From Bradyrhizobium sp. LHD-71 (GTDB lineage: Bacteria > Pseudomonadota > Alphaproteobacteria > Rhizobiales > Xanthobacteraceae): 64,000 nucleotides of DNA. A model generated the notes under the pieces. That model saw only the letters and a program-made list of their open reading frames with translations. It was not told the DNA's origin and searched no databases. Positions 9,308-17,042 of this stretch are shown piece by piece; position 1 is the stretch's first letter; every line of letters starts with the position of its first letter. The DNA is taken from NCBI RefSeq assembly GCF_031157255.1, contig NZ_JAVIFX010000013.1, positions 62,001 to 126,000 of the forward strand, read 5' to 3'. The position numbers and the translations under genes are program-made.

Positions 9308-10264
9308 TCACGCCGCCAGCGTTCGCCGGTACGCCTTGAGCGGCGTGCCCTGGATCAGCTTTCCCGGCAACGGGTGACCGACAATCGTCTCGGCTTCGCG
9401 TGCGGTCTCGATCAGCCTGTCGAGGTCGACGCCGGTCTCGATGCCGAGCTCGTGGCACATGTGCACCAGGTCCTCAGACGAGATGTTGCCGGCTGCGCCC
9501 TTGAAGCCACCATAGGGACAGCCCCCAAGCCCGCCGACCGCGGCGTCGAAATCGTCGACGCCCATCTCCATGGCTGCGAAGGCGTTGCTCAGGCCGAGCC
9601 CACGCGTGTCGTGCAGATGCAGGTTGATCCTCTTCTCGGGCCAGCGATCGCGCAGCGAACCAAGCATGCGGCGCATGGTCAGCGGCGTCGCCCAGCCCAT
9701 CGTGTCGGCGAGCGCGATGCTCGTGATGTTCACGTCCTGGCGCTGTGCGATGTCGATCAGCCGCGCCACCATCTCCACCACGTGCTGCTGATCGATATCG
9801 CCTTCAAAGTTGCAGCCGAATGCCGCCATTACGCCGATGCGTTCGACCGGAATGTTGAAGGATTTGAACAGGCCGATGCGTTCCGCCAGGTCCACATAGG
9901 TTTCTTCGATGCTTCTGTTGGTATTCTTCTTTGAAAACGTATCGCTCGCCGTTGCCCAGAGCGTGCCGCGCATGTCGAACTTGCCGTGCGCGACCGCACG
10001 TTCCAGGCCCTTGGCGTTGAGGAAGATGCAGTTGTACTCGGTGCCGGGCCGCCGCTTGTAGGCACGGGTGACCTCGTCGGCATCGGCCATCTGCGGGACC
10101 CATTTCGGGCTGACAAACGAGGTGACTTCGATCTGCTTGAAGTTGCAGTCCGAAAGCATGTCGACCAGGCGGATCTTGTCGGCCGTGGAGATCGGACCCT
10201 TCTCGAACTGCATGCCTTCACGTGGGCCGACTTCCTTGATGTTCACGAATTTCGGCAATCCCAT
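9308..10264 (-). CDS. Hydroxymethylglutaryl-CoA lyase-like enzyme (HMGL/DRE-TIM)
   Basis: A 318-residue TIM-barrel lyase of the HMGL-like family. N-terminal EVGPREGMQ carries the DRE-TIM-type Arg-Glu pair, the HLHDTRG motif provides metal-binding histidines, and GLGGCPYGG contains the catalytic-loop cysteine of HMG-CoA lyases. The start at ATG 10264 follows GGGAGGA; longer frames to 10429 lack conservation. First gene of the minus-strand cassette (lyase, two hydratase subunits, CoA ligase, Bug, racemase-like). Context suggests C-C cleavage of a 3-hydroxy-3-alkyl-acyl-CoA to acetyl-CoA plus a keto acid, but the substrate may be HMG-CoA or an analogue. Confidence 0.9.
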   Translation of the reverse strand: MGLPKFVNIKEVGPREGMQFEKGPISTADKIRLVDMLSDCNFKQIEVTSFVSPKWVPQMADADEVTRAYKRRPGTEYNCIFLNAKGLERAVAHGKFDMRGTLWATASDTFSKKNTNRSIEETYVDLAERIGLFKSFNIPVERIGVMAAFGCNFEGDIDQQHVVEMVARLIDIAQRQDVNITSIALADTMGWATPLTMRRMLGSLRDRWPEKRINLHLHDTRGLGLSNAFAAMEMGVDDFDAAVGGLGGCPYGGFKGAAGNISSEDLVHMCHELGIETGVDLDRLIETAREAETIVGHPLPGKLIQGTPLKAYRRTLAA

Positions 10265-10401
10265 CGGATGGACTCCTCCCGAAGCTGGGCCCTCGCGTGC
10301 GGTTCTGCGGAGCATTTCCGTCATCCCCCGGAGGACGGGCATGAGGCGCTCGCGGCGGCAAACGTCGCTGACTGCGAACCTGCAGGCCAGCCCTAAAAGC
10401 T

Positions 10402-10430
10402 GGAAAGTTTGTTCGGCAGAAGCAAACAAT
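10402..10430. promoter_or_regulatory. Imperfect dyad operator, copy 1
   Basis: In the 273-base divergent region between the lyase cassette and the methylisocitrate-lyase-like gene lies a 29-base element with the form TGTTCG-N7-CAAACA at its core, flanked by GGAAAGT and AAT. The outer arms GTTTG (10407-10411) and CAAAC (10423-10427) are perfect inverted repeats. All bases except a 5-base centre are identical to the element at 15888-15916. This strongly suggests a binding site for one regulator. The 11-base spacing fits a LysR-type box, and a LysR gene lies at 11600, but the pairing is an inference. Confidence 0.6.
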
Positions 10431-10537
10431 GGCCAGGCGATACCAACGCTATTGCCTTATCTCGGCTTTCCACGCCGCCGCCACCTGTGCCAGTGATCGG
10501 CATGGCGGGTGCTGCAGCACAACTTCGGAGCAAGTGA

Positions 10538-11446
10538 ATGATCTATCTGACGGGTGACGTTCAGGACGAAAGGCCGGCTGGCGCGCGGTTTCGAGAGCTG
10601 TTGAAGGCGCCCGGGATCTTGCAGATGCCCGGAACCCATAATGGTCATGCTGCGCTGCAGGCCCGCGATGCCGGCTTCAGTGCGCTCTACCTGTCGGGTG
10701 CAGCGATGTCCGCCTCCATGGGTTTGCCAGACCTTGGCATCATCACCATCGACGACGTCTCGTTCTTCATCCGACAGGTTGCGCGCGCGAGCGGGCTTCC
10801 GGTCCTTGTCGATGGCGATACCGGCTATGGCGAGGCGCTGAATATGATGAACATGGTCCGCGCCTTTGAAGAGGCGGGAGCGGCCGCCGTTCATCTCGAG
10901 GACCAACTGCTTCCCAAGAAATGCGGACACCTGAACGACAAGAAGCTTGCGACCGCGGAAGACGCGGCGGCAAAGATTGCTGCGGCTGCGAAGGCCCGCC
11001 GCCATCTCTATCTGATCGCGCGGACCGACGCCGCGGCCAGCGAAGGCCTGGACGGCGCGGTGGCGCGCGCCAAGATGTATATCAAGGCTGGCGCGGACGC
11101 GATCTTTCCCGAAGCCCTGACATCGAAGGAGATGTTTCTGGAATTCGCGAAGAATTTTACCGATACGCCGCTGCTCGCCAACATGACCGAGTTCGGACGC
11201 ACGCCCTCGATGACGGCCGCCGAATTCGAGGCAATGGGATTTCGGATGGTGATCTGGCCGGTTTCGTCCCTCCGCGTGGCCAATAAGGCGCAAGCGCGGC
11301 TGTTTGCGACGATCCGGGAGAAAGGCACGCCGGCGTCGCTGATCGATGAGATGCAGACGCGGGCGGAACTGTACCAGACGATCCGGCTGGCTGAATACGA
11401 AGCGCTCGACTCGTCCATCGTTGCGACTGTCCTGCCATCGGTTTAG
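10538..11446 (+). CDS. Isocitrate lyase/PEP mutase superfamily, methylisocitrate-lyase-like
   Basis: A 302-residue TIM-barrel carbon-carbon lyase. The metal-site motif DGDTGYGEALN and the flexible catalytic loop PKKCGHLNDKK with its active-site cysteine match methylisocitrate/2,3-dimethylmalate lyases (PrpB-like), which cleave a 2-hydroxy-dicarboxylate or tricarboxylate to pyruvate or succinate plus a partner acid. The ATG follows GGAG with a 7-base spacing. It is transcribed divergently from the lyase-hydratase-ligase cassette and followed by a LysR gene. It is not in a prpC/prpD context, so a 2-alkylmalate may be a better guess than 2-methylisocitrate. Confidence 0.87.
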   Translation: MIYLTGDVQDERPAGARFRELLKAPGILQMPGTHNGHAALQARDAGFSALYLSGAAMSASMGLPDLGIITIDDVSFFIRQVARASGLPVLVDGDTGYGEALNMMNMVRAFEEAGAAAVHLEDQLLPKKCGHLNDKKLATAEDAAAKIAAAAKARRHLYLIARTDAAASEGLDGAVARAKMYIKAGADAIFPEALTSKEMFLEFAKNFTDTPLLANMTEFGRTPSMTAAEFEAMGFRMVIWPVSSLRVANKAQARLFATIREKGTPASLIDEMQTRAELYQTIRLAEYEALDSSIVATVLPSV

Positions 11447-11599
11447 ACGCCGCTCCATGCCCTGCGGCCGGCCTGGCATTGCATTGGCAGGCGCGCGCGG
11501 TGCAGTATAACTGCTCTCAAGACCACATCCTGGCCAAAGCGGAATTGCGCCGGCCACGGCAAGACGGGTCGATACATTTGCAGCGGGAGGCAGGCGAGC

Positions 11600-12571
11600 G
11601 TGGATCTCTTGAACGCCATGCGCAACTTCACGACGGTGGTCGATGCCGGCGGCTTTTCTCAAGCCGCTATCCGCTTGCGCATCAGCAAGGCGACAATCAG
11701 CCAGTCGGTCAAGAATCTGGAAGATCATCTCGGGGTGCGGCTTTTCAATCGCAACACCCGGCACGTCAAGTTGACCGAGGAGGGGATCGAGTACAACGAG
11801 CGCTGTCGCACCATGCTCGCGGAGATCGAGCAGATTCAGCTGAACCTGATGAAGCGCAAGGCGGAGGCTGAAGGCAGGCTGTGCGTGGAGATTCCTTACG
11901 CGCTCGGCAAGTCCTACATTCTTCCGCACCTGCAGGAGTTCGCCAAGGCGTATCCCAATATCGAAACGACGGTGCTTCTCAATCCGAGTTCAGGTCGGCT
12001 GATCGAAGGCGGCATCGATATTGCGGTTCAACTGGGAACCTTGCCGTCGTCGTCGCTGATCGCCCGCCGCGTCTATCGCATGCGCCACATCGCTTGCGCC
12101 TCGCCCGGCTATCTCGAGCTGGCCGGGCGCCCGAAGACGCCTTTTGATCTGCGCAACCACCAATGCATCGGATTCTGGTCGCCCGAGCACCATCGCGTCA
12201 GCGACTGGCTGTTCGAACGCGATAACGAGATCATTGCTCACGCACCGAACGGCTCCTTGCATTTCAACAGCAGTGAAGCGGCAATCGAGCTGGCGTTGCA
12301 GGGAGGCGGGGTCATCTACATGCCGGATCTGCTGGTGCGCGACGCTCTTCGTGACGGACGGCTGGTGTCGCTGCTGCCGGAATGGTCGACGCGCGAGCGT
12401 CCGATCTATCTTGTCTATCCGGACAAGCGTTACATGCCGACGAAAGTCCGCGCCTTCGCAGATTTCATCGATGCGATCTTCCGGCGGATGGCCGCAGGCG
12501 AAGAGGCTCCGGAACATCCGTCCCAGAGCCTGTCGCCGGCAGATATCAGTTCAGAACTTGACGTCGCCTGA
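11600..12571 (+). CDS. LysR-family transcriptional regulator
   Basis: A 323-residue regulator starting at GTG 11600 behind GGGAGG. Residues 1-60 form the winged helix-turn-helix (LLNAMRNF start, then GGFSQAAIRLRISKATISQSV and LGVRLFNR). Residues 90-300 form the periplasmic-binding-fold effector domain. It lies between the methylisocitrate-lyase-like gene and the convergent isochorismatase-like gene, overlapping the latter's 3' end by 21 bases. It is the likely local regulator of the neighbouring divergent cassettes, whose promoter regions share a dyad. The effector is unknown. Confidence 0.92.
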   Translation: MDLLNAMRNFTTVVDAGGFSQAAIRLRISKATISQSVKNLEDHLGVRLFNRNTRHVKLTEEGIEYNERCRTMLAEIEQIQLNLMKRKAEAEGRLCVEIPYALGKSYILPHLQEFAKAYPNIETTVLLNPSSGRLIEGGIDIAVQLGTLPSSSLIARRVYRMRHIACASPGYLELAGRPKTPFDLRNHQCIGFWSPEHHRVSDWLFERDNEIIAHAPNGSLHFNSSEAAIELALQGGGVIYMPDLLVRDALRDGRLVSLLPEWSTRERPIYLVYPDKRYMPTKVRAFADFIDAIFRRMAAGEEAPEHPSQSLSPADISSELDVA

Positions 12572-13132
12572 CGTCGTGACGTCCGCGAAGCGACCGAGCA
12601 CGAGCATCGCTGCGGCGTGCTGCTCCGCCGTCGGGCAGCAGCAACCATCTTCGATGATCGTGACCAGATAATCGCGGTCGTGAGCCTCACGCACGGCTGC
12701 CTGGACGACCGCCACAGTCGATACTCCGGATACGTAGATCTTCTCGATCGCGTGGGCGCGAAGAATGGGCTCGAGCGAGGTGCCGTAGAACGGGCTCACG
12801 CGGTGCTTGACGATGTCGAAATCCCCTGAACCGGGTTTCAAGTCCGGATGGATTTCGGTGCCCCACGTTCCCAGCTTGAAAAGGCCCGCCTGCCTCGCAT
12901 GGGAGAAGATCTGCGACGTGCGAGGACACTCGCGATAATCCGGTGAAAAGCCGACCCGAACATACCCGACCAGCAGCCCGGCAGCGCGCGCCTTGTCCAG
13001 GGCGCGTTGCGTGTTCGCGATGATGTTGCGGGCCCTGACCTGTTCACCCAATGGGCCCTTGCCGTTCGGTCCATCGGCATGCACGAGATCATTTTCCATG
13101 TCCAGCACGAGATAAATCGCGTTGCTGCTCAT
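12551..13132 (-). CDS. Isochorismatase-family protein lacking the nucleophilic cysteine
   Basis: A 193-residue alpha/beta protein of the isochorismatase/cysteine-hydrolase fold. The acid of the triad is visible as D11 (LVLDMEND) and the lysine as K109 (IVKHRVSPFYGT). The nucleophile should follow the GVxT motif, but here residues 136-143 read GVSTVAVV, giving Val142 where amidases such as N-carbamoylsarcosine amidase have Cys. Three consecutive cysteines occur later (164-166, EDGCCCP). It may be catalytically altered or non-hydrolytic, as bacterial isochorismatases without Cys use water directly. It is the last gene of the cassette beginning at 15726. Confidence 0.8.
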   Translation of the reverse strand: MSSNAIYLVLDMENDLVHADGPNGKGPLGEQVRARNIIANTQRALDKARAAGLLVGYVRVGFSPDYRECPRTSQIFSHARQAGLFKLGTWGTEIHPDLKPGSGDFDIVKHRVSPFYGTSLEPILRAHAIEKIYVSGVSTVAVVQAAVREAHDRDYLVTIIEDGCCCPTAEQHAAAMLVLGRFADVTTSGDVKF

Positions 13133-13167
13133 TCGTACTCCTTCGCTCAGAGAAACTCGAATTCAGG

Positions 13168-14121
13168 TTATTGCGGCTGGAGATTGGCTGCCTTGGCAAG
13201 CTCCTGCATCTCCTTGACCTTCGCTTTCAAATAGTCGCCAAACTGCTCGGGCGTTCCGCCGACACGCTCGACGCCAAGCTCGGTCAGCTTCTTCTGGATA
13301 TCGGGATCATTCAGTGCCTTGTTGAAGGACGCATTGAGCTTGTCGATGATCGGCTTTGGCGTATTGGCGGGAACGAGGATGCCGAACCACGAGCTTGCTT
13401 CGTAGCCTGGCACTGTCTCGGCGATCGTCGGAAGATCGGGAAGAATGGCGGATTTCTTCGATGTGCCGACCGCGATTGCCTTGAGTTCACCATCCTTGAC
13501 CTGAGCAAGGATGCCGGGCGCATTCTCGATCTGCAACTGCAGCCGTCCGGCGACCAGATCAATAAGGGCCGGGTTGGTCCCGCGGTAAGGGATGTGCGTC
13601 ATCTTCGTGTTGGTCATCGTCGCAAACAGCTGCGTACTGATGTGCGAGAATGATCCCATGCCAGCAGTCCCGTACTGGAGTTCACGCGCCTTCGCGAGAT
13701 CGATGACGTCCTGAACGGATTTCACCGGCGAGTCCTTGTTGACCACAAGCACCGCCGGACTGACGGTCGCTTGAATGACCGGCGCAAAATCCCGGATGGG
13801 ATTGTAGGTGGCGTGCTTCTGCAGGTACGGATTGATAGTGATGGACGGGGTTGCGCAGAGCAGGGTGTAGCCGTCGGGATCGGCTCTCGCCACCTGGTTC
13901 ACGCCAATCGTACCGCCGGCTCCACCGACGTTCTCAACCACGATTCCTTTTCCCAGGTCCCGCGACACGGCGTCCGCCAGAACGCGTGACAATGCATCTG
14001 TGCCGCCGCCAGCGGCGAAGGGCACAACCAGGCGGATCGGACGCGTCGGATAGTCCGTTTGTGCCGAAGCCGCTGAAGCCACACAGCATACGGCTGCCGC
14101 GAGAACCAATGCTCTGATCAC
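13168..14121 (-). CDS. Bug/TctC-family binding protein
   Basis: A 317-residue periplasmic binding protein starting at GTG 14121 behind GGAGGAACA; the longer frame to 14160 overlaps the SDR gene. A signal peptide of about 20 residues ends in SAASAQ. Bug motifs present: YPTRPIRLVVPFAAGG, GGTDALSR, ENVGGAGG, a SHISTQLF region and HIPYRG. It is encoded between an SDR and an isochorismatase-like protein without TctA/TctB neighbours, so it probably supplies the ligand specificity of this catabolic cassette through a shared permease. Confidence 0.9.
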   Translation of the reverse strand: MIRALVLAAAVCCVASAASAQTDYPTRPIRLVVPFAAGGGTDALSRVLADAVSRDLGKGIVVENVGGAGGTIGVNQVARADPDGYTLLCATPSITINPYLQKHATYNPIRDFAPVIQATVSPAVLVVNKDSPVKSVQDVIDLAKARELQYGTAGMGSFSHISTQLFATMTNTKMTHIPYRGTNPALIDLVAGRLQLQIENAPGILAQVKDGELKAIAVGTSKKSAILPDLPTIAETVPGYEASSWFGILVPANTPKPIIDKLNASFNKALNDPDIQKKLTELGVERVGGTPEQFGDYLKAKVKEMQELAKAANLQPQ

Positions 14122-14137
14122 TGTTCCTCCGTTGATT

Positions 14138-14881
14138 TTAATCACCCCACATCCCGCCATTCACGTCGAGTATTTCACCTGTGATGAACGAGGATTGCTC
14201 GGAGGCGAGAAACAGGCAGGCGTTTGCGACATCGGTTGCCTGGCCCATGCGGCCGACCGGAATCAAGGTGCGCAACGCCTCCGGAAAATCCGTTGTCATC
14301 GAAGACGCGATGGGTCCCGGCGCCACTGCGTTGACCGTGATGTTGTCCGCGGCAACTTCCCGGGCGAGAAACACGGTCATGATATGAACGCCTGCCTTCG
14401 ACACGCCGTAGGCGACGTTGGCGGCCTTCGTCTGCTCCGCCCGATCGAGCCATGGCCGGGCATTTCCGCCGTTCTTGCCGACAATCGAACCGAGATTGAT
14501 GATACGGCCGTACCTGTTCTTCTGCATGACACGGATCGCAGACTGACAGCAAAGAAAAGTTCCCTTGAGATTGATATCGAGCACGCGATCCCATTCGTCC
14601 TCGGCAAGTGCCGCCGCCGAGCCGAGAGAAAGCACGCCGGCGACGTTGACCAGGATGTCGAGCCGTCCAAGTTCGCGCTCGGCGGTTTGCATCAAGTCCG
14701 CAACGGCTCTCGCGTTCGTCACGTCCGTCTGCCGATAGATGGCGTTCGCGGGCATCTGGTCGATGCGAGGGTGAACGTCGGCAAGCACGAGGGAGGCGCC
14801 GGAATGCGCAAAGGACCGAGCAACTTGTGCGCCGATCTGGCCCGATGCCCCCGTTATGACTGCGACGCGGCCTTCCAGCAT
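14138..14881 (-). CDS. Short-chain dehydrogenase/reductase (FabG-like)
   Basis: A 247-residue classical SDR. The cofactor motif TGASGQIG is at residues 10-17. NVAG supports the central sheet, a conserved Asn lies in DINLKGTF, and the catalytic pair is in YGVSK, with a C-terminal DVNGGMWGD. The presence of Asp at the end of the second strand (LVLADVH) favours NAD over NADP. Its start overlaps the stop of the racemase-like gene (TGATG), so the two are translationally coupled. The expected role is oxidation of a hydroxy acid or hydroxyacyl intermediate. Confidence 0.9.
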   Translation of the reverse strand: MLEGRVAVITGASGQIGAQVARSFAHSGASLVLADVHPRIDQMPANAIYRQTDVTNARAVADLMQTAERELGRLDILVNVAGVLSLGSAAALAEDEWDRVLDINLKGTFLCCQSAIRVMQKNRYGRIINLGSIVGKNGGNARPWLDRAEQTKAANVAYGVSKAGVHIMTVFLAREVAADNITVNAVAPGPIASSMTTDFPEALRTLIPVGRMGQATDVANACLFLASEQSSFITGEILDVNGGMWGD

Positions 14882-15726
14882 CAGGCATTCCTCCGCAAAC
14901 GCTGGGGCGAAAGATCATCCAGAACTGTTTTGCGAACGCCGTAGAAGTCGAGCAATTCCAGGACGCGTTCTCGCGGCGGTTTCGCCGAAAAGTAGCCGGT
15001 TTTCGCCGGCTTGAAGCCTCCGGCGCGCCGCAGATCGACCGACATCTCTGCCATCTTGATGGTCGCGCCGAGGGCGTCGATGATCGGAACGCCGTCCACG
15101 TCAGTAATGCCGAGCCTGGCGAGCAATACACAGAGAGGAGCCTCACCAGGAATGATCGCGTCGGCACCGCGCGCAATCAGCTTTCGCGCCGTATCCTTGA
15201 AAAGGTCGACGAGGCGGCCCGGCGCATCATAGGCCGCGAGCACGTCGTTGAACGTGAACCCCACGTCATGCGCGCCGATGAACCGATCGGCCAGGCCGAT
15301 GCGCTGCACGTTTCGCTCAATGACCGGCGCCATCTCCCGAATGAAAAGCAGTACGCCGCATCTCCGGCTGATGAGGGCGCTTGCGAGCATTGCGCTCTCG
15401 CAATAGCCGACCACCGGGATCTCGACGATGGCGCGTACATCCTCGATGGACGGCTCAGGAAGCGTCATGATCGCGAAGGCGTCAAATCCACTTTCTTCAG
15501 CTTCGAGGGCGCGAACGATGAACTGCTGGCTGTGAAGCGTCTGAAAGTACGCATACTGGATGTCATTGCCGGGATAGTTGGTCTGATAGCTGTCCTTGTG
15601 CATCCCATGTAGCACGACCTCGGTGTCCGGCCGGGCGATACGCTCGAAGTGCGCCGCCAGCGCCTCCGCGTAAGCCGGAAGCTTCTCGAGAACAGTGAAG
15701 CTTTGGTGCCAAATGCGCATCGGCAT
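14881..15726 (-). CDS. Asp/Glu/hydantoin-racemase superfamily protein, paralogue 2
   Basis: A 281-residue paralogue of the protein at 4732, sharing the RIWHQSFTVLE start, the YPGND element, IPVVGYCES (about 103-111), the FTFNDVLAAYDAPG block and a C-terminal VDGVPIIDALGATIKMAE. The usual catalytic cysteine positions read IMTLPEP and IIPGEAP, so both canonical cysteines are missing. A cysteine at 109 sits one motif later. It is the first gene of the second minus-strand cassette; ATG 15726 is preceded by GCGGAGC. It faces a third paralogue across a 339-base divergent promoter region. Confidence 0.77.
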   Translation of the reverse strand: MPMRIWHQSFTVLEKLPAYAEALAAHFERIARPDTEVVLHGMHKDSYQTNYPGNDIQYAYFQTLHSQQFIVRALEAEESGFDAFAIMTLPEPSIEDVRAIVEIPVVGYCESAMLASALISRRCGVLLFIREMAPVIERNVQRIGLADRFIGAHDVGFTFNDVLAAYDAPGRLVDLFKDTARKLIARGADAIIPGEAPLCVLLARLGITDVDGVPIIDALGATIKMAEMSVDLRRAGGFKPAKTGYFSAKPPRERVLELLDFYGVRKTVLDDLSPQRLRRNA

Positions 15727-15887
15727 ATTCGGAGCTCCGCGTTGGTTATGGCTGTATGCAGCCCTGGGCAGAGCTGCCTGCAGACGCCAAGAGCGATACT
15801 GGGCCGATCTGCATCCATCGGTAGGGCATGCCCTCAAGTGGGAGGACCATCACGGGACGCAACGCGGCGGACTAGCTCAGAAATGCC

Positions 15888-15916
15888 GGAAAGTTTGTTC
15901 GGTTCTGGCAAACAAT
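15888..15916. promoter_or_regulatory. Imperfect dyad operator, copy 2, in the 15727-16065 divergent region
   Basis: This copy of the 29-base element found at 10402-10430 is identical except for its five central bases. GTTTG (15893-15897) and CAAAC (15909-15913) form the perfect outer arms with an 11-base spacer. It sits centrally between two divergently transcribed racemase-like genes, which fits a bidirectional operator. Nothing else recognisable lies in the 339-base intergenic stretch. Confidence 0.62.
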
Positions 15917-16065
15917 CAGCGAGTCGACAGGGAAGAACCTGGTTTCATTCAGCTTTCTGCTGCCAGGCAGAGATGCCGCGAGAATTATGCGCGTGGCTCC
16001 CAGGTTGACAGCAATGTCGTCGCTTGTCTCCTACTGGAAGGACAAACGCGCGGAGGTCGCCCGAG

Positions 16066-16881
16066 ATGAAGCTTTGGTATCAGAGCATGAGCCGGTTCAA
16101 GACGAAGTGGTCCCGCTATCCGGAGGCTCTGAAAAAGATTATCGACCAGGTCAAGGATCCCGGAACGGAGGTCGAGATCCACGGCATCACCAAGGTTGGT
16201 GGCTTTGCGGACCAGTACCGTTATCTCGAGTATCTTGAGACCGGCGAGGTGATGGAGAACATCCATACGGCCATGGCCCGCGGGTTTGATGCCTTTCTGA
16301 TCGGCAACATTGCCGACCCGGGCCTGCGCGAATGCCGGGAGATCGCCAATATTCCAGTGCTCGGTCTGTGCGAGACGAGCCTTCATACCGCCTGCCTCAT
16401 GGGCGCGAATTTTTCGCTGGTGACCATCAACGAGAAGTTCACCCCGCGCATTGTCGAAAACGTCGTTCGCGCAGGCCTGAGGGACCGGCTGGCCGCCGTG
16501 CATCGCATGAAGGTGGACCGCATCCTCAACCTCGACGAAGGGTTCGATAACCCGGACATCTGTCGGGCGTTGATTGATCAGTTTCAGGGCGCTGCGAAGG
16601 CCAATACTGATGAAGGCGCCGAGGTTGTCATCGCCGCGGGCGGCGTGGTGATGGCGCTGCTGGCTCATGCTGGCGTCTACACGACCCCCTCGGGCGCTCC
16701 GATCCTGAACGGGATCACCACGCTGGTCAAAATGGGGGAGATGGCCGTTAAACTCGACAAGATCATGGGAGGCACCTTCACCAGCAAGCGGCTGCAGTAT
16801 GCGCCTCCAGGTCCCGACCAGATCGACGAGATCCGCGAATACTATGGCGCCAACATCTACCCGACCGTGAAAGGGAAATAG
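16066..16881 (+). CDS. Asp/Glu/hydantoin-racemase superfamily protein, paralogue 3
   Basis: A 271-residue protein, more divergent than the two paralogues on the other strand. It starts MKLWYQSMSRF at ATG 16066 behind GGAGG. It keeps ADPGLREC (83-90) and IPVLGLCETS (96-105), but the residue before ADPG is not Cys, and the LGCAGM equivalent reads VVIAAGGVV. The canonical racemase cysteine pair is therefore absent; C102 in the GLCE motif is the nearest alternative. It is followed by two flavoprotein dehydrogenases in the same direction, so the product may be their substrate. Confidence 0.75.
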   Translation: MKLWYQSMSRFKTKWSRYPEALKKIIDQVKDPGTEVEIHGITKVGGFADQYRYLEYLETGEVMENIHTAMARGFDAFLIGNIADPGLRECREIANIPVLGLCETSLHTACLMGANFSLVTINEKFTPRIVENVVRAGLRDRLAAVHRMKVDRILNLDEGFDNPDICRALIDQFQGAAKANTDEGAEVVIAAGGVVMALLAHAGVYTTPSGAPILNGITTLVKMGEMAVKLDKIMGGTFTSKRLQYAPPGPDQIDEIREYYGANIYPTVKGK

Positions 16882-17042
16882 CCCCCTGGTCGGGGCCAAG
16901 GATGCGGTCGCCGTTGCTGCGACGCGCATCAGCATCCGATCGGCGAAGATGCGCATCGTTGATCACCAAGGGGCGGTCGGCAGCAACCGTTTCGCACGAT
17001 CGCCGATTTGAGAACTGTGATTAGCTCGGAGGCTCGCACGTC

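Noticed and set aside
10538-11446. Naming the lyase prpB
   Set aside because: The catalytic loop fits, but prpC/prpD are absent and the context suggests another 2-alkyl-malate-type substrate.
10457-11929. 490-codon minus-strand frame across the methylisocitrate-lyase-like and LysR genes
   Set aside because: It spans two well-supported plus-strand genes and shows no conserved features.
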